Positions 32,768 to 40,882 of a DNA stretch of 49,125 nt are shown one piece after another. Origin of the DNA: Methylobacterium sp. Leaf118 (GTDB taxonomy: Bacteria > Pseudomonadota > Alphaproteobacteria > Rhizobiales > Beijerinckiaceae); the NCBI RefSeq assembly GCF_920984675.1, contig NZ_CAKLBV010000032.1:1-49125 (forward strand). Reading direction: 5' to 3'. Numbering within the stretch: position 1 is the first letter of the stretch; each line of letters starts with the position of its first letter. The position numbers and the translations under genes were made by a program. The notes under the pieces are model-generated. The model was given only the letters and a program-made list of their open reading frames with translations. It ran no database searches and was not told the origin of the DNA.

Positions 32768-35700
32768 ATGCGCCTGAACGTCTCCGCCTGGGCGATCCGC
32801 AACCCGATCGCCCCCCTCGTCCTGTTCCTCGTGCTGATGGTGCTCGGCCTCGTCAGCTTCCGCGCCCTGCCGGTCACCCGGATGCCGAACGTGGACGTGC
32901 CGATCGTCTCGGTCTCGATCACGCAATCGGGCGCTGCGCCCTCCGAGCTGCAGACCCAGGTCACCAAGTGGGTCGAGGATTCGATCGCGGGTGTGCGCGG
33001 GGTCAAGCACATCACCTCGGCGATCACCGAGGGCTCTTCCGTCACGACCGTCGAGTTCCGGCTGGAGGTGAACACCGACCGCGCCGTCAACGACGTGAAG
33101 GACGCGATCTCGAAGATCCGCATCAACCTGCCTCGCACGATCGACGAGCCGGTGATCCAGCGGGTCGAGATCACCGGTCTGCCGATCCTGATCTACGGCG
33201 TCACGGCCCCGGCGATGACGCCTGCCGAGCTGTCGTGGTTCGTCGAGGACAAGGTCGCCCGGACGCTCCAGGGGGTGAAGGGCGTCGGCGGCGTCGAGCG
33301 TGTCGGCGGCGTCGCCCGCGAGATCCGCATCACGCCCCAGCCCGACCGGCTGCTCGCCCTCGGCATCACCGCGGCCGAGGTGAACCGGCAGGTGCGGGCG
33401 ACCTCGGCCGACATGGCGGGCGGACGCGGCGAGGTCGGGGGACGCGAGCAGTCGATCCGGACCCTGGCCGCCGCCCGCACCATCCGCGACCTGAAGGCCA
33501 CCTCCATCGTCCTGCCCGGTGGGCGCAAGGTCCGCCTCGACGATCTCGCCACCGTCGAGGACGGAATCGAGGAGCCGCGCACCTTCGCCCGCTTCAACGG
33601 CGCGTCGGTGGTCGCCTTCGCGGTCTCCCGCGGCTCCGGCGCGAGCGACGCCGAGGTCGCGGCGGGCGTCCAGAAGAAGCTCGCCGAGTTCGCCGACGCC
33701 CATCCCGACATCCGCTTCGAGACGATCGACTCCTCGGTCGCCGCGACCATCGGCAGCTACAATTCGGCCATGCACACGCTGCTCGAAGGCGCGGCGCTCG
33801 CGGTCGTCGTGGTGCTGCTGTTCCTGCGCGACTGGCGCGCGACGCTCATCGCCGCTCTGGCCCTGCCGCTCTCGGTCCTGCCGACCTTCTGGGCGATGGA
33901 CGCGCTGGGCTTCACGCTCAACGGCATCAGCCTGCTCGCGATCACGCTCGTGACCGGCATCCTGGTCGACGACGCCATCGTCGAGATCGAGAACATCGTC
34001 CGGCACATGCGGATGGGCAAATCGCCCTACCGGGCGGCGATCCAGGGCGCCGACGAGATCGGCCTCGCCGTCATCGCCATCACGGCGACGCTGATCGCGG
34101 TCTTCGCGCCCGTCTCCTTCATGGGCGGGATCGCCGGCCGCTACTTCATGCAGTTCGGCCTGACCATCGCGGTGTCGGTGTTCATGTCGCTGCTGGTCGC
34201 CCGCCTCATCACGCCGATACTCGCCGCCTATTTCCTGCGCGATCACGGCCCTGCGGAGGAGCGCGAGGGACCGGTGATGCGCGCCTATGGCCGCCTCGTC
34301 GGCTGGTCGGTGCGCCACCGCTGGATCACCCTGTTCGTCGGCCTCGCGCTCTTCGTCGGCTCGCTGGCCTCGACCAAGATGCTGCCCTCGGGCTTCGTGC
34401 CCAAGCAGGACAATGCCCGCACCCTGTTCATGATCGAGCTGGCCCCCGGGGCGCGGCTGCCCGATACGGTCGCGGTGGCCGACCGGGTGGTGGAGCGCAT
34501 CCGCGCCCTGCCCGAGGTGGTCTCGGTCTTCGTCGATGGCGGGCGTCAGGCCGGCGGCAAGCGGGAGACGCGGCTCGCGACGCTGATCGTCAACCTGACG
34601 CCGAAGAACGCGCGGGCGAAGCGGCAATGGACCCTCGAGGCCGAGATCGCGGCCCTGCTCGCCGATGAGCCCGACATCCGCTCCTGGACCCTGCGCGACA
34701 GCGGCCAGCGCGACCTCGCCCTCGTCGTCGGCGGCCCCGACGTCGCCGTCGTCACGGAGGTCGCCGCCCGGCTCGAACGCGACATGGCGGCGATCCCGCA
34801 TCTCGTCTCGGTCATGTCGACGGCGCCGCTGAACCGGACGGAAGTGCGCATCCGTCCCAAGCCCGCCGCCGCGGCCGATCTCGGCGTCTCGACCGAGGTC
34901 ATCGCCGAGACCGTCCGGGTCGGCACGATCGGCGACATCGGGCTCAACCTCGCCAAGTTCAACGCCGCCGATCGGCAGGTGCCGATCCGGGTGCAGCTGC
35001 CCGAGAGCGCCCGCGGCGCGATCTCGCGCCTCGAGAACCTCAAAGTCCCGGCCAAGAACGGCACCGCCGTGCCGCTGGCCGCCGTCGCCGATATCGAGCT
35101 CGACCAAGGGCCGGGTGCGATCGAGCGCTACGACCGCGTCGTGCGGGTCGCGGTCGAGGCCAACATGGAGGGCTCGGACGCCCTCGGCTCGCTGATCGAG
35201 CAGGCGCTCGCCACGCCGACGGCCAAAAACCTGCCGCCCGGGGTGACGATCCGCCAGACCGGCGACGCCGAGATCATGCAGGAGGTCTTTTCCGGCTTCC
35301 TCCTGGCGATGGGCGCCGGGATCATGATGGTCTACGCCGTCCTCGTTCTGCTGTTCGGCTCGTTCCTGCAGCCGCTGACGATCCTGTTCTCGCTGCCGCT
35401 CTCGATCGGCGGCGCCATTCTCGGCCTGCTGATCTTCAACATGCCGATCTCGATGCCGGTCGTCATCGGCATCCTGATGCTGATGGGGCTGGTCACCAAG
35501 AACGCGATCATGCTGGTCGATTTCGCCGTCGAGGAGATGGCCCGCGGGGTCGACCGGGTCACCGCCATCGTCGAGGCCGGCCGCAAGCGGGCGCGGCCGA
35601 TCGTGATGACCACCATCGCCATGGCGGCCGGGATGGTGCCCTCGGCCATGGCCTTCGGTGTCGGCGGCGAGTTCCGGGCTCCGATGGCGGTGGCCGTGAT

Positions 35701-35899
35701 CGCGGGGCTGATCGTCTCGACCCTGCTCTCGCTCGTGTTCGTGCCGGCGGTGTTCCTGCTGATGGACAGCCTCGGCAACGGACTCGGCCGCCTCTTCGGC
35801 CGCTTCGTCGGACCCCGCGACGAAGCGGACGCGGCCGCCTCTCCTGCAGCTGCGACCGGCCACGGATCGGACGCCGCCCCCGCCATCGCGCGCCCGTAA
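32768..35899 (+). CDS. RND efflux transporter permease (AcrB/HAE-1 family)
   Basis: This 1043-residue inner-membrane pump has the twelve-helix AcrB plan with two large periplasmic loops. Proton-relay residues are visible: the Asp pair in TGILVDDAIVEIENI and the lysine in GLVTKNAIMLVDFAVEEM. The first helix (NPIAPLVLFLVLMVLGLVSF) and family motifs such as RPIVMTTIAMAAGMVPSA are normal. It is 40 bp after the membrane fusion protein. An outer-membrane TolC-type protein is not in the operon. Substrates cannot be predicted. Confidence 0.95.
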   Translation: MRLNVSAWAIRNPIAPLVLFLVLMVLGLVSFRALPVTRMPNVDVPIVSVSITQSGAAPSELQTQVTKWVEDSIAGVRGVKHITSAITEGSSVTTVEFRLEVNTDRAVNDVKDAISKIRINLPRTIDEPVIQRVEITGLPILIYGVTAPAMTPAELSWFVEDKVARTLQGVKGVGGVERVGGVAREIRITPQPDRLLALGITAAEVNRQVRATSADMAGGRGEVGGREQSIRTLAAARTIRDLKATSIVLPGGRKVRLDDLATVEDGIEEPRTFARFNGASVVAFAVSRGSGASDAEVAAGVQKKLAEFADAHPDIRFETIDSSVAATIGSYNSAMHTLLEGAALAVVVVLLFLRDWRATLIAALALPLSVLPTFWAMDALGFTLNGISLLAITLVTGILVDDAIVEIENIVRHMRMGKSPYRAAIQGADEIGLAVIAITATLIAVFAPVSFMGGIAGRYFMQFGLTIAVSVFMSLLVARLITPILAAYFLRDHGPAEEREGPVMRAYGRLVGWSVRHRWITLFVGLALFVGSLASTKMLPSGFVPKQDNARTLFMIELAPGARLPDTVAVADRVVERIRALPEVVSVFVDGGRQAGGKRETRLATLIVNLTPKNARAKRQWTLEAEIAALLADEPDIRSWTLRDSGQRDLALVVGGPDVAVVTEVAARLERDMAAIPHLVSVMSTAPLNRTEVRIRPKPAAAADLGVSTEVIAETVRVGTIGDIGLNLAKFNAADRQVPIRVQLPESARGAISRLENLKVPAKNGTAVPLAAVADIELDQGPGAIERYDRVVRVAVEANMEGSDALGSLIEQALATPTAKNLPPGVTIRQTGDAEIMQEVFSGFLLAMGAGIMMVYAVLVLLFGSFLQPLTILFSLPLSIGGAILGLLIFNMPISMPVVIGILMLMGLVTKNAIMLVDFAVEEMARGVDRVTAIVEAGRKRARPIVMTTIAMAAGMVPSAMAFGVGGEFRAPMAVAVIAGLIVSTLLSLVFVPAVFLLMDSLGNGLGRLFGRFVGPRDEADAAASPAAATGHGSDAAPAIARP

Positions 35900-35967
35900 G
35901 GGCCGCGCGAGACACCGGCCGGTCCGCGCTTCGCCCCGCGCGCGGGCCGGCCGGGCGTCGGTCTCGG

Positions 35968-36015
35968 GACGGGGACCGCGATCCGCGCGCGCGGGGGCCC
36001 GCCCCCCGTCTTTTT
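35968..36015 (+). terminator. Probable terminator of the RND operon
   Basis: GACGGGG (35968-35974) pairs with CCCCGTC (36004-36010), which is followed directly by TTTTT. The loop is long and itself GC-rich and foldable. Confidence 0.6.
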
Positions 36016-36091
36016 CACGACGCCGGCCAGCACCGATCGGGGCGATGCTCTATGAGGGCCCGACGGGCGGTGATGGGGGGAGCGTTTCGCG

Positions 36092-37810
36092 GTGGGGCAG
36101 GCGGCAAACGGGGCGGGTGGACGCCTCTCCTTCATGCGCGCCCTGCGTCGCCCGAGCCTGCGGCAGTGGCGCCTCACCAGCGGTCTGGTTCTGTTCGCCT
36201 ACGTCCTGACCCATCTCCTCGACCACGCCCTGGGCAACATCTCCCTCGCTGCGCTCGAAGCGGGGCTCGCCGTGAAGGCCGCGCTCTGGCGCAATCCGCC
36301 CGCCGTCGTTCTGCTCTACGGCGCCCTGGCCACTCATCTCGCCCTCGGGCTCGTCGCCCTGTACGAGCGGCGCTTCTTCCGGGTGCGACCCGGCGAAACC
36401 GCCCAGCTGCTGCTCGGGCTCGTGGTACCCCTGCTTCTCGTCAACCACGTCGTCGGCACGCGCCTCGCCTACACCGTCGAGGGGCTGGAACGCGGCTATC
36501 CGCAGGTGCTCTACGCCGTCTGGGTGGGCAATCCCCTGGGCAGCGGCCTGCCCCTGGGGCTGGGCCTTCTGGTGGCGTGGCTGCACGGATGCCTCGGGCT
36601 GCATTTCTGGCTGCGCCTGAAGCCCCTCTATCCGCGCTTTGCGCCCTGGCTGCTCGCGGGGGCGGTGCTGGTGCCGGTGCTGGCCCTGCTCGGGATGGTG
36701 CAGGGCGGCCGCGCCGTCGCGCTCGCCGCCGCCGATCCGGCCTGGCGGGCCCAGACCTTCGATGCCGTCCATCTCGGCGACGCCGCGCAGGCCGAGCACC
36801 TCACCGCCATCCGGCGGACGCTGTTCGGCGCCTATGCGGGCGCCCTCGCCCTCGTCCTCGTCGCCCGGGGCCTGCGCACGCGGGCCGAGACCCGCGGCGG
36901 CCTCCTGCGGATCACCTATCCGGACGGGCGCCATGTGCGGGTGCCCCGGGGCGCGAGCGTGCTGGAGGCGAGCCGGCGCGGCCGGATCCCGCATGCCAGC
37001 ATCTGCGGCGGACGCGGGCGCTGCTCGACCTGCCGCGTGCGCGTCGTCGACGGCGAGCGCGGCCGCGTCCTGCCCCCGCCCGACCGCACCGAGCAGGCGG
37101 TGCTGGAGCGGATCGGCGCGAGTCCCGGCATCCGGTTGGCCTGCCAACTTCGGCCGGACCGCGACCTCACCGTAGCGCCGCTCTTCACCTCCCAGGTCCG
37201 GGGGGCGGGCCTCGCGGAGCGGGCCGGGACGGGCGAGGAGCGCTTCGTCGTGGTGCTGTTCGCCGACCTGCGCGGCTCGACCCGGCTCGCGGAGGAGCGC
37301 CTCGCCTACGATACGGTGTTCGTCATCAACCGCTTTCTCGGCGCGGTGGGCCAGGCGGTGCGGGCCCAGGGCGGCAGCGTGAACCAGCATCTCGGCGACG
37401 GGCTGATGGCCCTGTTCGGCCTCGACACCGACCCACGCCGGGCCGCCCGTGCGGCGCTCGCCACGGTCGATGCGGTGGCCGCGGAGGTGGCGCAGCTCAA
37501 TCGGATGCTCGCGGGCGATCTCGGCGAGCAGCTGCGCTACGGCCTCGGCCTGCATGCCGGCACCGCCATCGTCGGCGCCCTGGGCGACGAGGCCGATGCC
37601 CGCTTCACGGCCCTCGGCGACACGGTCAACGTCGCCGCCCGCCTCGAGGCCCTGACCCGACCGATGGGGCAGGTGGCCATCGTCTCGGAGGCGGTCTACG
37701 CGGCGGCCGGCCTTGTGGCGGACGAGCTGACGGAGTTGACCCTCACGGGTCGCGCCCAACCACTCCGGGCACGGCTGATCGGCGCCGGGGCGCCCGTGGC
37801 GGTCGGGTGA
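36092..37810 (+). CDS. Membrane-bound class III nucleotide cyclase with cytochrome-b-like and 2Fe-2S domains
   Basis: This 572-residue protein has three parts. Residues about 30-270 hold six membrane helices with histidines in them (THLLDHALG, ATHLALG, VNHVVGT, WLHGCLGLHFW), resembling a di-haem succinate-dehydrogenase-type cytochrome b. Residues about 280-365 are a plant-type 2Fe-2S ferredoxin with cysteines in SICGGRGRCSTC and LACQL. Residues about 385-560 are a class III cyclase: metal Asp in FADLRGST and LGDGLMALFG, and transition-state Asn/Arg in DTVNVAARLEAL. The usual substrate lysine before LGDG is a Gln (VNQHLGDG). It should couple redox state to cyclic nucleotide synthesis. ATG at 36092; one at 36134 (MRALRR) is an alternative. 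Confidence 0.9.
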   Translation: MGQAANGAGGRLSFMRALRRPSLRQWRLTSGLVLFAYVLTHLLDHALGNISLAALEAGLAVKAALWRNPPAVVLLYGALATHLALGLVALYERRFFRVRPGETAQLLLGLVVPLLLVNHVVGTRLAYTVEGLERGYPQVLYAVWVGNPLGSGLPLGLGLLVAWLHGCLGLHFWLRLKPLYPRFAPWLLAGAVLVPVLALLGMVQGGRAVALAAADPAWRAQTFDAVHLGDAAQAEHLTAIRRTLFGAYAGALALVLVARGLRTRAETRGGLLRITYPDGRHVRVPRGASVLEASRRGRIPHASICGGRGRCSTCRVRVVDGERGRVLPPPDRTEQAVLERIGASPGIRLACQLRPDRDLTVAPLFTSQVRGAGLAERAGTGEERFVVVLFADLRGSTRLAEERLAYDTVFVINRFLGAVGQAVRAQGGSVNQHLGDGLMALFGLDTDPRRAARAALATVDAVAAEVAQLNRMLAGDLGEQLRYGLGLHAGTAIVGALGDEADARFTALGDTVNVAARLEALTRPMGQVAIVSEAVYAAAGLVADELTELTLTGRAQPLRARLIGAGAPVAVG

Positions 37811-37937
37811 GCCCCCCGCCCGGCCCCGTTTTCGTCGCGGCGGAGCGATGTTCGGAGGCTCGGATTGCGCAGATCTGGGAACGGTTGAGGTTTCCCCGCC
37901 GTTGAGAGCGCAGTTTTCACCCTCCTGGAGGAAGAAC

Positions 37938-38183
37938 ATGCGGAACTCTCTTCTTGCTGCGGCCGCCGTCCTGACCCTCACGGGCATCTCCGGCGCGAGC
38001 GCGCAGACCACCGTGATCGAGCGCGACGGGCCCGACCGCGTCGTGGTCGACCGTCCGGCCACCACCTCCTCGACCACGGTCGAGCGCCGCGAGAGCTCCT
38101 CGACGGGCTGCGCCACCAAGTCGGTGACGAAGGAGAACGAGGTCGGCGACCGCAAGACGGTCACCAAGGAGACCTGCGACTGA
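37938..38183 (+). CDS. Small exported protein of unknown function
   Basis: This 81-residue protein has a clear signal peptide (residues 1-22, ending ASA before QTTVIERDG). The mature part is about 59 residues, rich in Thr, Ser, Val and charge, with two cysteines (STGCATKS and the penultimate residue CD) that could form a disulphide. GGAGG lies about nine bases before the ATG. A textbook terminator follows. I recognise no family. Confidence 0.75.
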   Translation: MRNSLLAAAAVLTLTGISGASAQTTVIERDGPDRVVVDRPATTSSTTVERRESSSTGCATKSVTKENEVGDRKTVTKETCD

Positions 38184-38207
38184 TCCTTCCGACATCCCCG
38201 TGACCCG

Positions 38208-38248
38208 AAGAACCCGCCGCGGCCCGCCCGCGGCGGGTTCTTCTTTGT
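38208..38248 (+). terminator. Rho-independent terminator of the small exported protein gene
   Basis: AAGAACCCGCCGCGG (38208-38222) pairs perfectly with 38228-38242, a 15-bp stem with a five-base loop, followed by CTTTGT. It starts 25 bases after the stop. Confidence 0.92.
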
Positions 38249-38272
38249 CGGGCGCCACCCGCCATGGTGGCG

Positions 38273-38382
38273 TCATACCAAATCCGGTTGAACCCTTCGG
38301 GATGGCGGATTTGGACTTCGCTCAAACGCCGCGCGGGCTTGCCTGATCCGGGTTCCGCTTTGATCAAGCGGAGCCCGGATCA
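38273..38382. repeat. 110-bp two-hairpin dispersed repeat, copy 3
   Basis: Same length and orientation as copies 1 and 2. It ends GGATCA, and the last three bases (38380-38382) are the stop codon of the minus-strand TetR gene. Hairpin 2 has one C-to-T change (GGGTTCC) that leaves a G-U pair if the plus strand is transcribed. Confidence 0.96.
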
Positions 38383-38925
38383 AGCGCCGTGATCGATCCA
38401 GCGGCGGGTCTCGGCCAGGATCTCGTCCGAGAGCGGGGCGTCGTCGACCGCCCGCGCGAGGATCAGAGCCCCGACCATGGCCGCGGCGCTCGCGATGGCC
38501 TCCCGGCGCCGGTCCTCGGTCACGCTGTCCGGCAGCGCGGCCGCGATACGCTCGATCTGCGCGCGGATGCCGGCAGTCATGGCCGAACGCGCGGCGGCGG
38601 GCCTCAGCCGGACATCCGCCGCCAGGGCGGCCATCGGGCAACCGCCGCCGACGGCGTCCCGATGTCCCGCCGAGAGGTAGGTCGCCAGGAAGGCCGGAAG
38701 CGTCGCCTCCGCATCGGATTTCTCGGCGATCGCCTCGGCGATGGCATGGGCCAGCAGGTCCTCCTTCGAGGCGAAGTGACCGTAGAATCCCCCATGGGTG
38801 AGGCCCGCGGCCTTCATCACCTCGGCGACGCTCACCGCCTCGAACCCCTTCTCCCGGAACAGGCGACTGGCCTCCGAGAGGATGCGCCGGCGATGGGCGC
38901 GCATCTGTTCCTGAGTGACCCGCAT
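38380..38925 (-). CDS. TetR family regulator, divergent from the SDR operon
   Basis: This 181-residue protein has the TetR helix-turn-helix at about residues 10-56 (RILSEASRLFREKGFEAVS, then VMKAAGLTHGGFYGHFASKEDLL). The ligand-binding half has the CPMAALAADV motif common in the TetR_C regulators of SDR and quinone-type enzyme operons. It is transcribed away from the SDR gene at 39034, and two palindromes lie in the gap. Its stop codon falls on the end of the 110-bp repeat. Confidence 0.93.
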   Translation of the reverse strand: MRVTQEQMRAHRRRILSEASRLFREKGFEAVSVAEVMKAAGLTHGGFYGHFASKEDLLAHAIAEAIAEKSDAEATLPAFLATYLSAGHRDAVGGGCPMAALAADVRLRPAAARSAMTAGIRAQIERIAAALPDSVTEDRRREAIASAAAMVGALILARAVDDAPLSDEILAETRRWIDHGA

Positions 38926-38949
38926 CCCGAAAAATCCCCGTCGCAGCCG

Positions 38950-39002
38950 TTGACACTAATATGATGGCGATCATATTTGAGCGCAATCATGATATTGATC
39001 AT
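38950..39002 (+). promoter_or_regulatory. Promoter and two TetR-type operators for the SDR operon
   Basis: Two palindromes with identical arms, ATGAT-N4-ATCAT, lie at 38961-38974 (extended to ATATGATGGCGATCATAT, 38959-38976) and 38989-39002, centres 28 bp apart. TTGACA (38950-38955) and TATTTG (38974-38979) form a plausible promoter whose spacer holds the first palindrome. The divergent TetR is the likely ligand. Confidence 0.82.
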
Positions 39003-39033
39003 GAAAAGCGACACCGTGCGCAGGGACCTCGCC

Positions 39034-39822
39034 ATGCCGACCAAGCCCACCGTCCTCGTCACCGGGGCCTCCTCCGGCATCGGAGCCACCTATGCCGACC
39101 GGTTCGCGCGGCGGGGACATGACCTCGTGCTGGTGGCCCGCGACCGGGCCAAGTTGGACGCACTTGCCGAGCGGCTCCGTCGGGAGAACGGGGTGGCCAT
39201 CGACGTCCTCCAGGCCGACCTCACGGTGCCGGATCAGGTCCGGGCCGTCGAGAAACGCCTGCGCGACGACGCCCGCGTCGGCATCCTGATCAACAATGCC
39301 GGCACGAATGTCGGGGGTTCCTTCGTCGAGCAGTCGCTGGACGACATCGATCGCCTCGTGGCCCTCAACGCCACCGCGGTGATGCGCCTCGCCCACGCGG
39401 TCGCCCCCCGTTTCGCCGCGGCGGGCGAGGGCGCCCTCGTCAATATCGGGTCCGTCGTCGGGCTGGTGCCCGAGTTCGGCACGACGGTCTACGGCGCGAC
39501 CAAGGCCTTCGTGCTCTACCTGTCCCAGGGTCTGAGGCATGAACTCGACCCGCTGGGCGTCTATGTCCAGGCCGTGTTGCCGGCGGCCACCCGCACCGAA
39601 ATCTGGAGCCGCGCGGGCGCGGATCCGGCCGCGCTTCCGCCGATGATGGAAGTCGACGACCTCGTCGATGCCGCCCTGGCCGGGTTCGACGCGCGCGAGG
39701 CGGTGACGATCCCGCATCTGCACGACGCCGGCCAGTGGGACGCCTTCGACGCGGCGCGACAGGCGATGATACCCGGCTTCGGCACGGTCCAGCCGGCTCC
39801 GCGCTACACGTCCGCCGCCTGA
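39034..39822 (+). CDS. Short-chain dehydrogenase/reductase
   Basis: This 262-residue NAD(P)-dependent enzyme has the classical SDR pattern: cofactor motif TGASSGIG at about residues 11-18, NNAG near 88, catalytic Ser in NIGSVVG, and the YxxxK pair in VYGATKAF. The closest recognisable group is the SDR type that acts on ketones or aldehydes near TetR regulators. The ATG at 39034 is chosen because AGGGA lies about eight bases upstream and the cofactor strand begins at once; an upstream ATG at 38977 overlaps the operator. The MDR gene follows 40 bp later. Confidence 0.93.
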   Translation: MPTKPTVLVTGASSGIGATYADRFARRGHDLVLVARDRAKLDALAERLRRENGVAIDVLQADLTVPDQVRAVEKRLRDDARVGILINNAGTNVGGSFVEQSLDDIDRLVALNATAVMRLAHAVAPRFAAAGEGALVNIGSVVGLVPEFGTTVYGATKAFVLYLSQGLRHELDPLGVYVQAVLPAATRTEIWSRAGADPAALPPMMEVDDLVDAALAGFDAREAVTIPHLHDAGQWDAFDAARQAMIPGFGTVQPAPRYTSAA

Positions 39823-39862
39823 CGCGGCCCCCTTCTCTTCGGCATTCGGAGTTCCCGCGCCC

Positions 39863-40882
39863 ATGAAGGCCTTCATCCTCGACCGCTACAAGAAGAAGCA
39901 GCCGCTCCGGCTCGGCGACGTGCCCGAGCCGACGATGGGGGACGGGGACGTCCTCGTCGCCATCGAGGCCACCGCCCTGAACCCCCTCGACCTGAAGATC
40001 CGCGACGGCGACTTCAAGGTGCTTCTCAAATACCGTCCCCCCTTCGTCCTGGGTCACGATCTGGCCGGAACCGTTCTGCGGGTGGGACGTGACGTCCGGC
40101 GCTTCAAGGTCGGCGACGCGGTCTATGCGCGGCCGCGGGACGGGCGGATCGGCACCTTCGCCGAGCGGATCGCGGTCGACGAGGCGGACCTCGCCCTGAA
40201 GCCGAAGACCCTGTCGATGGCCGAGGCGGCGTCCATCCCCCTGGTCGGCCTGACGGCGTGGCAGGCCTTCGTCGAGCTGGCCCCGCTGAAACAGGGCGAC
40301 AAGGTGCTGATCCACGCCGGCTCCGGCGGCGTCGGCACCATCGCGATCCAGCTCGCCAAGCATCTCGGGGCGACGGTGGCGACCACGACGAGCGCGGGCA
40401 ACGCCGATCTCGTCAGGAGCCTCGGGGCCGACGTCGTCATCGACTACAAGACCCAGGATTTCGAGAAAGTCCTGTCCGGCTACGACGTCGTCCTCAACAG
40501 CCTGGGCAGCGACACGCTCCGGAAATCGCTCGACGTTCTCCGGCCGGGGGGCAAGCTGATCTCGATCTCCGGTCCGCCGGACCCGACCTTTGCCAAGGCG
40601 GCGGGCCTGAACTGGGGGGTCGTGCAGGTCATGCGCCTGCTGAGCCTCGGCATCCGGCGCAAGGCCAAGACCCGCGGCGTCGACTACGTGTTCCTGTACA
40701 TGCGCGCGAGCGGGGCCCAGCTGGCGGAGATCACGGCCAAGATCGAGGCGGGCATCCTGCGCCCGGTTCTCGACCGGGTGGTCCCGTTCGAGGCGACCGA
40801 CCGGGCGATGAGCGAGATCGAATCCGGCCGAACCAAGGGCAAGGTCGTCATCGCGGTGAAGCCCGAAGGCGCGGCGACATGA
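39863..40882 (+). CDS. NADP-dependent MDR-family oxidoreductase (quinone reductase-like)
   Basis: This 339-residue enzyme is a medium-chain dehydrogenase of the zinc-free quinone-oxidoreductase type. The N-terminal GroES-like domain has NPLDLKIRDGDFK and GHDLAGTVLRVG. The Rossmann domain has AGSGGVGTIAIQLAKHLGA followed by SLGADVVIDYKTQDF. Zinc-binding cysteines are absent. It overlaps the following hydrolase by four bases (ATGA), so the two are cotranscribed and probably coupled. A role in reducing enones or quinones together with the SDR is inferred. Confidence 0.93.
   Translation: MKAFILDRYKKKQPLRLGDVPEPTMGDGDVLVAIEATALNPLDLKIRDGDFKVLLKYRPPFVLGHDLAGTVLRVGRDVRRFKVGDAVYARPRDGRIGTFAERIAVDEADLALKPKTLSMAEAASIPLVGLTAWQAFVELAPLKQGDKVLIHAGSGGVGTIAIQLAKHLGATVATTTSAGNADLVRSLGADVVIDYKTQDFEKVLSGYDVVLNSLGSDTLRKSLDVLRPGGKLISISGPPDPTFAKAAGLNWGVVQVMRLLSLGIRRKAKTRGVDYVFLYMRASGAQLAEITAKIEAGILRPVLDRVVPFEATDRAMSEIESGRTKGKVVIAVKPEGAAT

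Noticed and set aside
32450..35863. 1137-residue minus-strand open frame
   Set aside because: It lies antisense to the RND permease and adaptor genes and consists of Asp/His/Arg-rich low-complexity sequence.
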